Shown here in pieces: positions 43,446-51,952 of a DNA stretch of 64,000 nucleotides. The notes below the pieces were generated by a model. That model was not told the DNA's origin. It was given only the letters and a program-made list of their open reading frames with translations, and did no database searches. Source of the DNA: Saprospiraceae bacterium UBA6168. Lineage in GTDB: Bacteria > Bacteroidota > Bacteroidia > Chitinophagales > Saprospiraceae. The position numbers were made by a program, and so were the translations under genes. The stretch lies in assembly GCA_002435785.1 (NCBI GenBank), contig DIUC01000043.1, positions 1-64,000 of the forward strand. The letters are read 5' to 3'. The first letter of the stretch is position 1. Every line of letters starts with the position of its first letter.

Positions 43446-44645
43446 ATGAAACAGACAGTTATTTATACCATACTCTTGTTTGCCCTTTTGGAGATGGGGT
43501 GCAACAAAATCGAACTTGACCCTGTGGACGGAGCCCCAGTGTTCATGGCCAATATTGATTTTGACAGTTCTCCGCTTGATTTAAAGGCTGGCATTGATGG
43601 CTTCTATATGTTCTCTTCTTTTGAAAAAGATGCGCACGACGTGCATATATTTTCTGGGGAATTTGCAAAAAAAGACAGCCTTGACGGCCAAGAATTATTA
43701 GCCATCCATATCCGGGATTTCCAGCAATTGGGACAGGGAAGCCCGAACATTTCACAGGCAATAAACAAAGACCGAACTTACCTATTTAGCTCGGATAAAA
43801 CCGATACGGTCTGGTCCATCACCCTGGACACCATTGGGTGGGGTGTGGACTTCGATGCCAACCAAAGCATCCTACCACCAACGCCTGTTCAATATGAATG
43901 GCAGTTCAGCAATTTTGCAGCTATTTCGGACACGGTAGGCTTCACCAACTTTGTTTTCCCAGTATTTCCCCAAAATTCGCCGGTGCAAATGACGGTTTCC
44001 GCTATAAACAATAGTTGCTCAAGTTTTCTGTCAAAGCCTGTCGCCGCCGATGCCGTTACCCCGACCTGTGACTTGAACATGGACGTTGTTTTTAACCCAA
44101 GCAGCTTTAACCCAAGCCTTTCAATCACGGCGGTACCAACGGGGACACTGCCTTTCAGCTTTCAATGGAGCAGCGGCAGCAGCAGCGGGCCCAATTATTT
44201 CATTGACTCCCTTATACCGGGACAACTCTCTGCTTACGTCACCGTTACGGACGGTACCGGATGCAGTACGTCGGGTGGAATTTCCACAATTTGGTCACCG
44301 GGCACCGTCCCCAATATCTGCGTTGCAAAGTTCAATCAATCCAGCCCAACCCCCATCGTGGACTCCCTGTTTTTGCCAGTCGGTTCCTCAGGCGACAGCC
44401 TTCAATTTTCAGGCGTCACCATTGAGTACAACACAAAAAACGGGATGCACTTCAGCTCCAATCGGAATTCCCAAGCACCAAGCGCTTTTGTAAAAGTGAT
44501 TGCCGTTGAAGATTATGAGGAAAATGAGCTGGGGCAAAAAACGAAGAAGGTTACCCTGGAGTTCAGGTGCAGGCTATGGGACATTCACGGCGATTACCGG
44601 GATGTGAAATCCGGTAAAGCGGTCATAGCCGTAGCATTTCCATGA
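43446..44645 (+). CDS. PKD/SprB-like surface lipoprotein
   Basis: A 399-residue predicted lipoprotein: N-terminal hydrophobic segment ending LLEMGC (Cys19; Glu and Met at -3 and -2 are atypical for a lipobox). The middle has beta-sandwich elements including YEWQFSNFA and a PKD/SprB-like unit (PFSFQWSSGSSSGPNYFID, VTVTDGTGCS) that resembles repeats of the adhesin encoded upstream. It starts six bases after the barrel gene and is probably co-transcribed with the sigma factor gene. Likely a surface-exposed partner of the same system. Confidence 0.7.
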   Translation: MKQTVIYTILLFALLEMGCNKIELDPVDGAPVFMANIDFDSSPLDLKAGIDGFYMFSSFEKDAHDVHIFSGEFAKKDSLDGQELLAIHIRDFQQLGQGSPNISQAINKDRTYLFSSDKTDTVWSITLDTIGWGVDFDANQSILPPTPVQYEWQFSNFAAISDTVGFTNFVFPVFPQNSPVQMTVSAINNSCSSFLSKPVAADAVTPTCDLNMDVVFNPSSFNPSLSITAVPTGTLPFSFQWSSGSSSGPNYFIDSLIPGQLSAYVTVTDGTGCSTSGGISTIWSPGTVPNICVAKFNQSSPTPIVDSLFLPVGSSGDSLQFSGVTIEYNTKNGMHFSSNRNSQAPSAFVKVIAVEDYEENELGQKTKKVTLEFRCRLWDIHGDYRDVKSGKAVIAVAFP

Positions 44646-44725
44646 GTGATGGATAATACGCTCCGCAATATATTCAGGCTAATGCTTGGGAAATTGGGAA
44701 TTGCACAAAACGCTGCAAAGTCTCA

Positions 44726-44765
44726 AATAAACCTTAATAAACCATCATCAACCCTTATCAACCGG
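44726..44765. repeat. Four 10-bp direct repeats
   Basis: AATAAACCTT, AATAAACCAT, CATCAACCCT and TATCAACCGG follow each other with an exact 10-base period (pattern NATNAACCNN). They lie in the spacer between the lipoprotein gene and the 3' end of fabH. Confidence 0.65.
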
Positions 44766-44847
44766 GTAGGAAAATGCACAATTCTTGGTGCTCCAAAATA
44801 CAGCTGCTTGTGGGCATTTCTGCCCCTCTTCCAGTTGGCGTCAGTAC

Positions 44848-45918
44848 TTACCAGCGAATCAGTGTAGCTCCCCAAGTAAACCCACTACCAAAGGCGGCAA
44901 TACATATAAGGTCACCTTTTTTAACTTTCCCCGCCTCCCATGCCTCGCAAAGTGCGATGGGGATGGTGGCTGCCGTGGTATTTCCGTACCGTTGAATATT
45001 GTTCCAGACTTTTTCGTCTGGAAGGCCAAGTTTTTTTTGCACGAATTGGCTGATGCGCAGGTTGGCTTGGTGCGGGATGAAAAGGTCAATGTCGGCAACG
45101 GTCAGCCCTTGGTCGTCAAGCACCTCCTTGATGACTTCCGGGAACTTCGTTATTGCCGTTTTGAAGACCAATTGACCGTCCATTTCGGGAAAGGTCATGG
45201 CCTCGTCCATCATTTTTTGGGTCAAAAACAGGCCACCAAATTCTTGGCTCTCATCGTAGCCGAAATCCACCTCCTTGCCTTGCTTTGTTGCATGGTAGCC
45301 GCTGTGGCAGCCGGGATTGATGAAGGCCAATTGCTCGGCATGGGTGCCGTCCGAGTGGAGCTTTGAAGTCAAAATGCCCTGACCAGGCTCGTTGGTTGGT
45401 TGCAGTATGACCGCACCTCCCCCGTCGCCAAAAAGCACGGTCACGTTGCGGCCTCGGGTCGTAAAATCCAGGCCCATTGAGTGTACCTCCGCACCAACCA
45501 AAAGTATGTTTTTGTACATGCCCGACTTGATGAACTGGTCGGCCACGGTGAGGCCATAAATGAAGCCTGAGCATTGGTTTCGGATGTCGAGTGCGCCAAT
45601 TTCCGTGTGGGTGATGCCCAGTTCCCGCTGCAAAAGCACCCCACAACCCGGGAAAAAATAGTCGGGGCTAAGCGTCGCAAAAATGATGAAATCAACGTCT
45701 TCTTTGGTAATGCCCGCCCGCTCGATGGCAATTTCGGCGGCCCGTGCGCCAACGGTGGTGGTCGTTTCTTCGTGCCGCTTTGCGTAGCGCCGCTCCACGA
45801 TTCCACTCCGCTCCTGTATCCACTCATCACTGGTGTCCATGTGGCGCATGAGGTCAAAGTTGGTGACGACCTTTTCGGGGACGTAAAAGCCGATTCCGGC
45901 GATTTTTGTGGTGGGCAT
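44848..45918 (-). CDS. fabH: Beta-ketoacyl-ACP synthase III
   Basis: Starts fatty-acid chains by condensing acyl-CoA with malonyl-ACP. The 356-residue product has the full catalytic triad: Cys116 in RNQCSGFIYG, His283 in IPHQANLRI and Asn313 in YGNTTAATIP, plus the TSDEWIQERSGI N-terminal motif and GDGGGAVIL. It is longer than the usual 315-330 residues, with extra sequence around 205-245 (YHATKQGKEVDFGYDESQEF), as in several FabH paralogues of Bacteroidota, so a specialised substrate is possible. Confidence 0.9.
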   Translation of the reverse strand: MPTTKIAGIGFYVPEKVVTNFDLMRHMDTSDEWIQERSGIVERRYAKRHEETTTTVGARAAEIAIERAGITKEDVDFIIFATLSPDYFFPGCGVLLQRELGITHTEIGALDIRNQCSGFIYGLTVADQFIKSGMYKNILLVGAEVHSMGLDFTTRGRNVTVLFGDGGGAVILQPTNEPGQGILTSKLHSDGTHAEQLAFINPGCHSGYHATKQGKEVDFGYDESQEFGGLFLTQKMMDEAMTFPEMDGQLVFKTAITKFPEVIKEVLDDQGLTVADIDLFIPHQANLRISQFVQKKLGLPDEKVWNNIQRYGNTTAATIPIALCEAWEAGKVKKGDLICIAAFGSGFTWGATLIRW

Positions 45919-46067
45919 TTTATTTACTTATTGGCTTTTCATTTAGAATATAAGAAGTAAGAAATAAGATTTAATAATACCAAAAACCTTGCTGTCATTG
46001 AAAAATTAGAACTTACATCTCCTGTCTTATACCACAAACAAAAAGCAATTAATTAGGAATAACTAAA

Positions 46068-47219
46068 TCAAGCTACGGCTTCCATTTTTCGCACTTCAAC
46101 TATTGTTTTCAACTTCTCCACAACCATATCCACCTCCGCTTTGGTATTGAAATGCGAAAAAGAAAAGCGGATGGTTTTGCGGCTTGGGTCGGCTCCGATG
46201 GCAGCCAAAACGTGCGAGCCAGCCTCTGCACCGGAACTACAGGCACTACCGCCAGAAGCGCTTATGCCCGCCATATCGAGCAGGAGCAGCAGCAAGTCGG
46301 ACTTGGCGGACTGCGGGAACGAAACGCTTAAAATGGTATAGAGGTAATCTCCATCGTAGTCGCCATTGAAGCGGATGTCCTCAAAGTTTTCCAGCAGTTG
46401 TTCCATGAAGTAGCTGCGGACTTCCTCGATGTGCTGTCGGTAATCTTCCATGTGCTCGCAGGCCAGTTCGAGGGCACAGGCAACCCCGGCTATGCCATAG
46501 ACGTTCTCGGTGCCGCCCCGCATGTTGCGCTCTTGGCCGCCCCCGTCAATGAAGGGCTTGAGTTGCGTCTCATTGTTGATGTAAATGAACCCCTCCCCCT
46601 TTGGGCCGTGGAACTTGTGCCCGCCACCGCTCAGAAAATGGATTTTGGTTTTGGAAACATCAAAGGGGAAATGACCCATGGTCTGCACCGTATCGGCATG
46701 GTACAACGCCCCGTAGTTCTCGCAAAGTTGGCTGATGCGGGCCATGTCGCTCACCGTCCCGATTTCATTGTTGGCGTGCATCAAGCTGACAAGGGTCTTG
46801 GTGCTGAGGTCATTTTGCAGCAGTTCCTCCAAGTGTTCGTAATCAAGGCGGCCTCGCTCGTCCACTCGCAGCATTTTTACCACAACTCCCTGACGCTCAA
46901 CGGATTCGAGCGAGTGCCCCACGCAATGGTGCTCCGTCGGGGAGCTGATGATACGGCGAACACCGAGGTCCCGCACGGCACATTTTATGGCCATGTTGTT
47001 GCTTTCAGTACCGCCGGAGGTGAAGAAGATTTCGCCAATGGAAGCGCCAATGAGCTTGGCCACTTTCTTTCGGGCTTCTTCGATGATGGCCCGCATGGCA
47101 CGGCCATCGGCATGGATGCTGGACGGGTTGCCATATTGCTCCTGCATCACTTTGGTCATGGTTTCGATGACTTCTGGGCGAAGGGCCGTCGTGGCTGCAT
47201 TGTCGAGGTAAATTCGCAT
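46068..47219 (-). CDS. Cysteine desulfurase (NifS/IscS class)
   Basis: PLP enzyme that takes sulfur from cysteine for Fe-S clusters and other thio-cofactors, 383 residues. Visible: YLDNAATTALRPEV at the start, FTSGGTESNNMAIK, HHCVGHS, the PLP lysine Lys202 in GGGHKFHGPKG, and the sulfur-carrying Cys327 in the class-I loop GGSACSSGAE. No scaffold gene (iscU or nifU) is adjacent, so its partner is unknown. Symbol left open between nifS and iscS. Confidence 0.92.
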   Translation of the reverse strand: MRIYLDNAATTALRPEVIETMTKVMQEQYGNPSSIHADGRAMRAIIEEARKKVAKLIGASIGEIFFTSGGTESNNMAIKCAVRDLGVRRIISSPTEHHCVGHSLESVERQGVVVKMLRVDERGRLDYEHLEELLQNDLSTKTLVSLMHANNEIGTVSDMARISQLCENYGALYHADTVQTMGHFPFDVSKTKIHFLSGGGHKFHGPKGEGFIYINNETQLKPFIDGGGQERNMRGGTENVYGIAGVACALELACEHMEDYRQHIEEVRSYFMEQLLENFEDIRFNGDYDGDYLYTILSVSFPQSAKSDLLLLLLDMAGISASGGSACSSGAEAGSHVLAAIGADPSRKTIRFSFSHFNTKAEVDMVVEKLKTIVEVRKMEAVA

Positions 47220-47269
47220 AATTTGTTCAGTTAGTGTTTGGTCAAGGCTTGCTTGGGGCGAGCAATTTG

Positions 47270-47277
47270 CAAAAGTA
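47270..47277 (-). promoter_or_regulatory. Promoter -7 element of the cysteine desulfurase gene
   Basis: Minus-strand TACTTTTG fits TAnnTTTG, about 50 bases before the ATG at 47219. Confidence 0.55.
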
Positions 47278-47298
47278 AAAATTCTTTGCTCCCCTTGC

Positions 47299-47306
47299 TA
47301 CCTTTG
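47299..47306 (+). promoter_or_regulatory. Promoter -7 element of the 47323 methyltransferase gene
   Basis: TACCTTTG fits TAnnTTTG. Transcription would start near 47311-47313, which argues for the second ATG (47323) as start codon instead of the first (47311). It lies back to back with the cysteine desulfurase promoter. Confidence 0.55.
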
Positions 47307-47322
47307 CGCCATGCAAGCAACT

Positions 47323-48093
47323 ATGAAAAAACGCCCAATGCCCAACCGCCATACAAAAGCAGATTGGTTCAAGGACTGGTTCAATTCACCCTACTACCAT
47401 CAATTGTACAAAAACAGGGATGAAGAAGAGGCCAATAAGTTCATTGACCGACTGCTCACCGAACTGAAGCCCGCCCCAGCATCATGTATCCTTGACTTGG
47501 CCTGCGGCAAGGGGCGCTACTCCCGCTATTTGGCCAAAAAAGGATATTTCGTTACAGGATTAGACATCTCAGAGGAAAGCATTTTGTACGCACAACGATT
47601 TGAAAACCAGCATCTTGCGTTCTTTAGGCACGATATGCGACTACCCTTCCGCATCAATTATTTTGATTACGTCTTCAACTTCTTCACCAGCTTCGGTTAT
47701 TTCACTACGGACAAAGACCACCTGAAAACCATTGCCAACATTGCGAGGGGGCTGCGCCCTGATGGCAAGTTTATCCTCGATTTTTTCAACTCAAAAAAAG
47801 CCATCAGCGGTCTTTTGATGAACGAAATAAAACAGGTGGGGACGGTGGTGTTCCATATACAGCGACGGGTGGACGAGGATGGCTATATTTTGAAGAACAT
47901 CCAATTTGAGGACAACGGGCAGCACTTCGACTTTACGGAACGGGTGCGGGCATTTACCCTCGAAGATTTTGAGTGGCTCTTCAGTAGGGCCGGCCTGAAA
48001 ATAGCCAAAACGTTTGGGAGCTACCAACTCGAAACTTTCGACGAGGCCACCTCTGACCGACTGATATTGGTCGGCTGCAAGATGGGGTGTTAA
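47323..48093 (+). CDS. SAM-dependent methyltransferase (class I)
   Basis: A 256-residue cytoplasmic methyltransferase. After ADWFKDWFNSPYYHQLYKNR come motif I ILDLACGKGRYSRYLA, the acidic VTGLDISEES, and motif post-I FRHDMRLPF, then NIARGLRPDGKFILDFFN. The N-terminal WFNSPYYHxLYxxR signature is shared by a Bacteroidota family near sugar or small-molecule methyltransferases; the substrate is unknown. An alternative ATG at 47311 would add four residues. Confidence 0.85.
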   Translation: MKKRPMPNRHTKADWFKDWFNSPYYHQLYKNRDEEEANKFIDRLLTELKPAPASCILDLACGKGRYSRYLAKKGYFVTGLDISEESILYAQRFENQHLAFFRHDMRLPFRINYFDYVFNFFTSFGYFTTDKDHLKTIANIARGLRPDGKFILDFFNSKKAISGLLMNEIKQVGTVVFHIQRRVDEDGYILKNIQFEDNGQHFDFTERVRAFTLEDFEWLFSRAGLKIAKTFGSYQLETFDEATSDRLILVGCKMGC

Positions 48094-48097
48094 AAGG

Positions 48098-48179
48098 AGC
48101 GTTTGAGAGCTTGAGCGTTTGAGTGACTGAGGAGGACAATGCAACTTAAACGCTCAAGCTCTCATGAATTGAAACGCTC
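48098..48179. repeat. Octamer-word inverted repeat between convergent genes
   Basis: Perfect 16-bp arms at 48105-48120 and 48148-48163, with outer GAGCGTTT/AAACGCTC copies that reach the apbE stop codon. The words GTTTGAG and GAGAGC are the same kind as at 947-1072. Likely a bidirectional terminator. Confidence 0.8.
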
Positions 48180-49266
48180 ATTCCACCAGCATCGCCGCCA
48201 CACCAGGCGTGTATTTTACCTGCATATTTCCCTTTTCATCGCTGTAAATAAACAGCGCTTCGATACCTTCCAATTGGGTGGCGAGTTCGTAGGCCGCATC
48301 GAGTCCCAGCACCATGAAGCCCGTGGCGAGAGCGTCGGGTTCGAGGCAGTCCGTGCCAAAAACGGTGGCGCTCAGCAGGGTGCTCTGCTTAGGGTAGCCA
48401 GTACGGGGGTCAATGAAATGGCTGTACTTTCCGCCATCCACCTCATGGAAGTTCCGGTAGTTGCCAGAGGTGGTGACTGACCTGTTTTCGAGGCGAATGA
48501 CCCTCGTGAAGTCCGTGACTTCAGCCTCCGATTTTGGGGTGTTGATGCCGATGACCCACCACTCGCCTTTTGGGTTGCGGCCCTTCGCCCGGCTCTCTCC
48601 ACCGATGTCCACCAAAAAATTCTTGATGCCTTTCAGCTCCAAAAAAACGGCCACAGCGTCCACGCCATAGCCCTGTCCCGTGCCGCCGAAGTCGAGTTGA
48701 ACGCCCGGCAGTGCTTTGCGAAGCACCACATAACCAGCGCTATCGTCTTGCACAACTTTCTGAAAACCAACGAATTGGAGCAGCGAGTCTACTTTCAGGC
48801 TGTCCGTTTTCTCCACTGCCTTGTGCGGAGTATAGCCAAAGCCCCAGTAATTTACCAAGGGCATGATGGTGGGGTCGAATGCCTGGTTGGTACGCTGGTT
48901 GGCTACCCTTGCAGCCAGCAGGTTTTTGAAGAAATGGTAGTTTTTGACCCTCCCGCAATCAGCCGGATTGGCCACGCAAAGCGAGTAGTCCTTGAAATTG
49001 ATGCCGGTGGAAAAACTGCCCGACGACTGGTTGAACTGCGAGATGGTGGAGTTCTTTTCGTAGGTAGAAATCTCGTGGTTGATTTGCACCAAAAGGGAAT
49101 CCACAGCCTGGGAAAAATCCCGGTCGAGGCTGTCCAAATAAGTGACCTTGTAATAAGTGCCCATCGTTTTGCCCTCGATGGTGCGGTAGGAAAGGGCTTC
49201 TTTTTCCGATTTGCAAGCTGCCAAAAGCAGGCTGAACCCAGCAAAAAGCAATGATAGTTTTTTCAT
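48178..49266 (-). CDS. apbE: FAD:protein FMN transferase (lipoprotein)
   Basis: Attaches FMN to threonine or serine of target proteins such as Rnf/Nqr subunits, using FAD and Mg2+ on the outer face of the inner membrane. The 362-residue product has a lipobox LLAAC (Cys18), the opening IEGKTMGTYYKVTY, the FAD-binding LDFGGTGQGYGVDAVA, LVDIGGESRAKG, TSGNYRNF, and the metal/active-site block HFIDPRTGYP. All are characteristic of ApbE. An RnfB-like gene occurs at 1083-1949, but no flavinylated target gene is seen in the window. Confidence 0.93.
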   Translation of the reverse strand: MKKLSLLFAGFSLLLAACKSEKEALSYRTIEGKTMGTYYKVTYLDSLDRDFSQAVDSLLVQINHEISTYEKNSTISQFNQSSGSFSTGINFKDYSLCVANPADCGRVKNYHFFKNLLAARVANQRTNQAFDPTIMPLVNYWGFGYTPHKAVEKTDSLKVDSLLQFVGFQKVVQDDSAGYVVLRKALPGVQLDFGGTGQGYGVDAVAVFLELKGIKNFLVDIGGESRAKGRNPKGEWWVIGINTPKSEAEVTDFTRVIRLENRSVTTSGNYRNFHEVDGGKYSHFIDPRTGYPKQSTLLSATVFGTDCLEPDALATGFMVLGLDAAYELATQLEGIEALFIYSDEKGNMQVKYTPGVAAMLVE

Positions 49267-49294
49267 AAATTTATAACCTATGCTTTAGAGCCAT

Positions 49295-50149
49295 TTACAA
49301 CAACTTGTCGCTCTCCCCCAAGATACCCTCCTTCTTGGCTTGCTCGCCAGCACCGTGCAACTGGATTGGTGCTATTTTTTTGCGCAAGCGCATGTTCAAA
49401 AACTCCACCAGCAAAGAGAATGCTATGGCAAAATACAGGTAGCCCTTTGGCACCGCACCAACTTCTGAACCCAAGATGGAAATATGCCCCAAATGCGCCC
49501 CTTCGACGATGAGCATAAAGCCAATCATTATCAAAAAGGCAAGTCCAAGCATCTGGATGGTCGGGTGCTCGTTCACGAAACGGCCTACTGGCACGGCGAA
49601 AAGCATCATGATGACCACGGAAACAACCACGGCAATTATCATGATGACCAATGCGCCATAAACCCCGTTGGTCATGCCCACCGCCGTCAGGATGGAGTCG
49701 AAGGAGAAAACGATGTTGATGATGGTGATTTGCAGGATGACGCTTTTGAGGGAAATCAAGGTCTTTTTGTTGACCTCCTTGTGCGCAGGTTGGCCCTCTA
49801 ATTTGTGGTGGATTTCGGAGGTACTTTTGTATAGCAAAAACAGGCCACCTAATATCAAAATGATGCTTTGACCAGACAAGCCTCCAGTGATGAACTCGTT
49901 GTCGAACTCAATCCAATTGTCGCTCATGGCCACCAGTATCGTGATGCCGAAGAGCAGGACAATACGCAAAATCATGGCTAACATTAGCCCAATGTTTGCT
50001 GCCTTTTTCTGTTGTTCCCGTGGCAGCTTGTTGGCGGCAATGGAGATGAAAATGATGTTGTCAATGCCGAGTACAATCTCCAAGAAAGTGAGCGTCAGGA
50101 GGCTCATCCAGGTGTCGAAGCTTGCGAAGTTGGGAAGTACGAATTCCAT
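49295..50149 (-). CDS. TerC-family integral membrane protein
   Basis: A 284-residue membrane protein with about seven helices. The opening LTLTFLEIVLGIDNIIFISI and the later IVFSFDSILTAVGM carry the membrane-embedded acidic residues typical of TerC/Alx proteins, which are linked to metal (Mn2+) export or tellurite resistance. A loop KLEGQPAHKEVNKK separates the halves. It lies downstream of no clear partner; apbE follows 28 bases after its stop on the same strand. Confidence 0.88.
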   Translation of the reverse strand: MEFVLPNFASFDTWMSLLTLTFLEIVLGIDNIIFISIAANKLPREQQKKAANIGLMLAMILRIVLLFGITILVAMSDNWIEFDNEFITGGLSGQSIILILGGLFLLYKSTSEIHHKLEGQPAHKEVNKKTLISLKSVILQITIINIVFSFDSILTAVGMTNGVYGALVIMIIAVVVSVVIMMLFAVPVGRFVNEHPTIQMLGLAFLIMIGFMLIVEGAHLGHISILGSEVGAVPKGYLYFAIAFSLLVEFLNMRLRKKIAPIQLHGAGEQAKKEGILGESDKLL

Positions 50150-50162
50150 GTAAAATAGGTGA

Positions 50163-50222
50163 TTGGTTATTTGGCAAGTTGGCGAGTTGGGTTATGTACT
50201 ACCCAACATGCCAACTCGCCAA
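50163..50222. repeat. Inverted repeat upstream of terC
   Basis: GGCAAGTTGGCGAGTTGGGT pairs imperfectly with ACCCAACATGCCAACTCGCC across an 8-base loop; TTGG-type seven/eight-base words again build the arms. It follows the hydrolase gene and precedes terC on the minus strand, so it may end the first transcript. Confidence 0.65.
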
Positions 50223-50250
50223 TCGGCTAACACGCCTTTCCGGCGCAATT

Positions 50251-51189
50251 CTACGAAAAAAGCAATTCATCCTCGCTTCGCAAAAAATTTATCACCCGGC
50301 GAATCACCTCTGGGTGCTTCATTAGGTAAAAATGTCCAAGCCCTTGGGTCACGAGCAAACTGGCGTGGTCGTATTTTTCAAAAATGGCCTCCGCCGATTC
50401 AAAATTGACGGAGGGGTCAAACTTGTCGTGCACCACCAGCACCTCCCCAACTTTCGCCTTTGCCAATGACTCCATGAGGTCGGTGTCGTGAAAATGGAGG
50501 CCGTTCAGCTTGCGGTGCATCATCTTTTTGAGCGCTTCCAAAGCCCGTTTCGGCAGGCTGACGAGCTTCGCAAAATCCTGAATCACTTTGCGGGTACTGG
50601 CTGGCACTGCGATGAGCACCATTTTTTCCACCGCAATTGAATTGTCCAAGTGCGCCAAAGCAAAAACGCTGGTAGAGCCACCAAACGAGTGCGTGATGAT
50701 GCCGTGCACGGGCCCGATTAGGTTCAAAACCGCCCGCACTGCTCCCGCAAATTCGGGCAGGTTGGTCTGTTTTCCACCGGAATTGCCGTGCGCCGGCCCA
50801 TCAAAAGCCACCACCCGAAAGCCAGCATGTACCAGTCCAGGCACGAAGCTGCGCAGGGCCGTACCCCTTGATTCCCAGCCGTGGACGAGCAGGATGGCGC
50901 GGTCTCCCCTGCCCCATTCATAGCCTTTCAAAATGACCTTACCAAACAATACCTCGAAGAGCTTGGCACTTTCGATGACTTCGTCAGTGCGTTTGTGGAC
51001 GGCCCTCATTCTTGGTGTGGTGAAAATCCTGAAGGCCAATTTGGCGATGGCTTTGGGGAAAATTTGCCCGAAAAAGGCAAAGCCCCATTTCACGAAAACC
51101 AAGTAAAACGGGTACTCGCTCGGCTGTTTATGCGGGAGGGTTTCGACTTGGAAAGCCGGGATTTCGTAGCGGGATTTGGTCATTACCAT
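50251..51189 (-). CDS. Alpha/beta hydrolase
   Basis: A 312-residue serine-hydrolase-fold protein. Visible: the oxyanion strand ILLVHGWESRG, VVAFDGPAHGNS, the nucleophile elbow THSFGGS with the catalytic serine, a C-terminal VVHDKFDPSVNF with the acidic residue and GLGHFYL with the histidine. The N-terminal 70 residues contain a hydrophobic stretch (YLVFVKWGFAFFGQIFPKAI) that may touch the membrane. The tetR gene ends 20 bases upstream, and a regulator-type operator lies before the start, so the regulator probably controls it. Substrate unknown. Confidence 0.83.
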   Translation of the reverse strand: MVMTKSRYEIPAFQVETLPHKQPSEYPFYLVFVKWGFAFFGQIFPKAIAKLAFRIFTTPRMRAVHKRTDEVIESAKLFEVLFGKVILKGYEWGRGDRAILLVHGWESRGTALRSFVPGLVHAGFRVVAFDGPAHGNSGGKQTNLPEFAGAVRAVLNLIGPVHGIITHSFGGSTSVFALAHLDNSIAVEKMVLIAVPASTRKVIQDFAKLVSLPKRALEALKKMMHRKLNGLHFHDTDLMESLAKAKVGEVLVVHDKFDPSVNFESAEAIFEKYDHASLLVTQGLGHFYLMKHPEVIRRVINFLRSEDELLFS

Positions 51190-51208
51190 AAGTTGAGAAA
51201 TTTGATTT

Positions 51209-51841
51209 TTATACCAATCGGTCTTTTTGTGGCCGCAAGTTTTCAATCATTGAAACCAGTTGCCTCGACATCACCTCGAACGGCTTCACGCTGTGCTGCA
51301 CCCTGGCCAGCAATATGCCACCTTCCAGTGTGCCAATGAACAGGGTGGCAAATTCTGACTTGTCCACATCTGCTCGAACTTCGCCTTTTTCGATGCCCTT
51401 TTCCAATGTCCTAACGATGCGGCGCTCCCATTCTTGGATGGCAGCTTGCACCTTTTCCCGCAGCGCAGGCAGCATGTCGTCCGATTCCACGGCACTGTTC
51501 TGTATAGGGCAACCCCCTTCCACTGGCGGGTCCAGGATGCGTTCCCGGTAAAAATAGACGACCGCTTTCAGCTTGTCCAGCGTATGCTCGATGACGGTGG
51601 TCCGCTCTTTGATGGCATCGTAAACTCGCTGCACCGCATGTTCAAATGCGGCAATGGCAATCTCGTCCTTCACGCCTTTTTTGTCCAATCCCTCTCGTTT
51701 AAAGTTGCCGTAAATGCCTCCTTTCGACAAACCGGTGGCTACCATCAGGTCCTCCAACGTGGTGCCGTGGTAGCCCTTTTGGTTGAAAACCGCTGCCGAT
51801 TTCTCGATGATGAACTGCCTTGTTTTTTCGGATTTTGTCAT
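51209..51841 (-). CDS. TetR/AcrR-family transcriptional regulator
   Basis: A 210-residue repressor: N-terminal helix-turn-helix (about 8-52: RQFIIEKSAAVFNQKGYHGT, TLEDLMVATGLSKGGIYGNF) and an all-helical ligand-binding part with CPIQNSAVESDD, as in the YxaF/AcrR-like group with TetR_C domain. Two matching ACCAATYGGT sites, one in its own promoter and one before the hydrolase gene, suggest that it controls itself and the hydrolase. Confidence 0.9.
   Translation of the reverse strand: MTKSEKTRQFIIEKSAAVFNQKGYHGTTLEDLMVATGLSKGGIYGNFKREGLDKKGVKDEIAIAAFEHAVQRVYDAIKERTTVIEHTLDKLKAVVYFYRERILDPPVEGGCPIQNSAVESDDMLPALREKVQAAIQEWERRIVRTLEKGIEKGEVRADVDKSEFATLFIGTLEGGILLARVQHSVKPFEVMSRQLVSMIENLRPQKDRLV
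51213..51222. promoter_or_regulatory. Second TetR operator candidate, before the hydrolase gene
   Basis: ACCAATCGGT followed by CTTTTT repeats the motif of the site at 51870-51879 with one change. It lies inside the last codons of the tetR gene, 24 bases before the hydrolase ATG. Confidence 0.6.
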
Positions 51842-51860
51842 TTCGAATTAAAAGTTGCTG

Positions 51861-51893
51861 CAAATATAAACCAATTGGTCTTTTTTAAACAAA
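51861..51893 (-). promoter_or_regulatory. tetR promoter with operator between its two elements
   Basis: Minus strand: -33 TTTG (51893-51890), 21 bases, -7 TATATTTG (51868-51861), a full match to the Bacteroidota promoter pattern. The perfect palindrome ACCAATTGGT (51870-51879) lies between them, directly before the -7 element, where a bound repressor would block transcription. Confidence 0.75.
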
Positions 51894-51900
51894 AAATAAA

Positions 51901-51933
51901 AAAGCCGCTTGATCATGATGACCAAGCGGCTTT
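51901..51933 (-). terminator. Terminator of the Uma2 gene
   Basis: An 11-bp stem AAAGCCGCTTG/CAAGCGGCTTT with an 11-base loop, flanked by A runs that read as T on the minus strand. It is 20 bases past the stop codon. Confidence 0.85.
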
Positions 51934-51952
51934 TGAAAGAAAAAGGGAAAAT

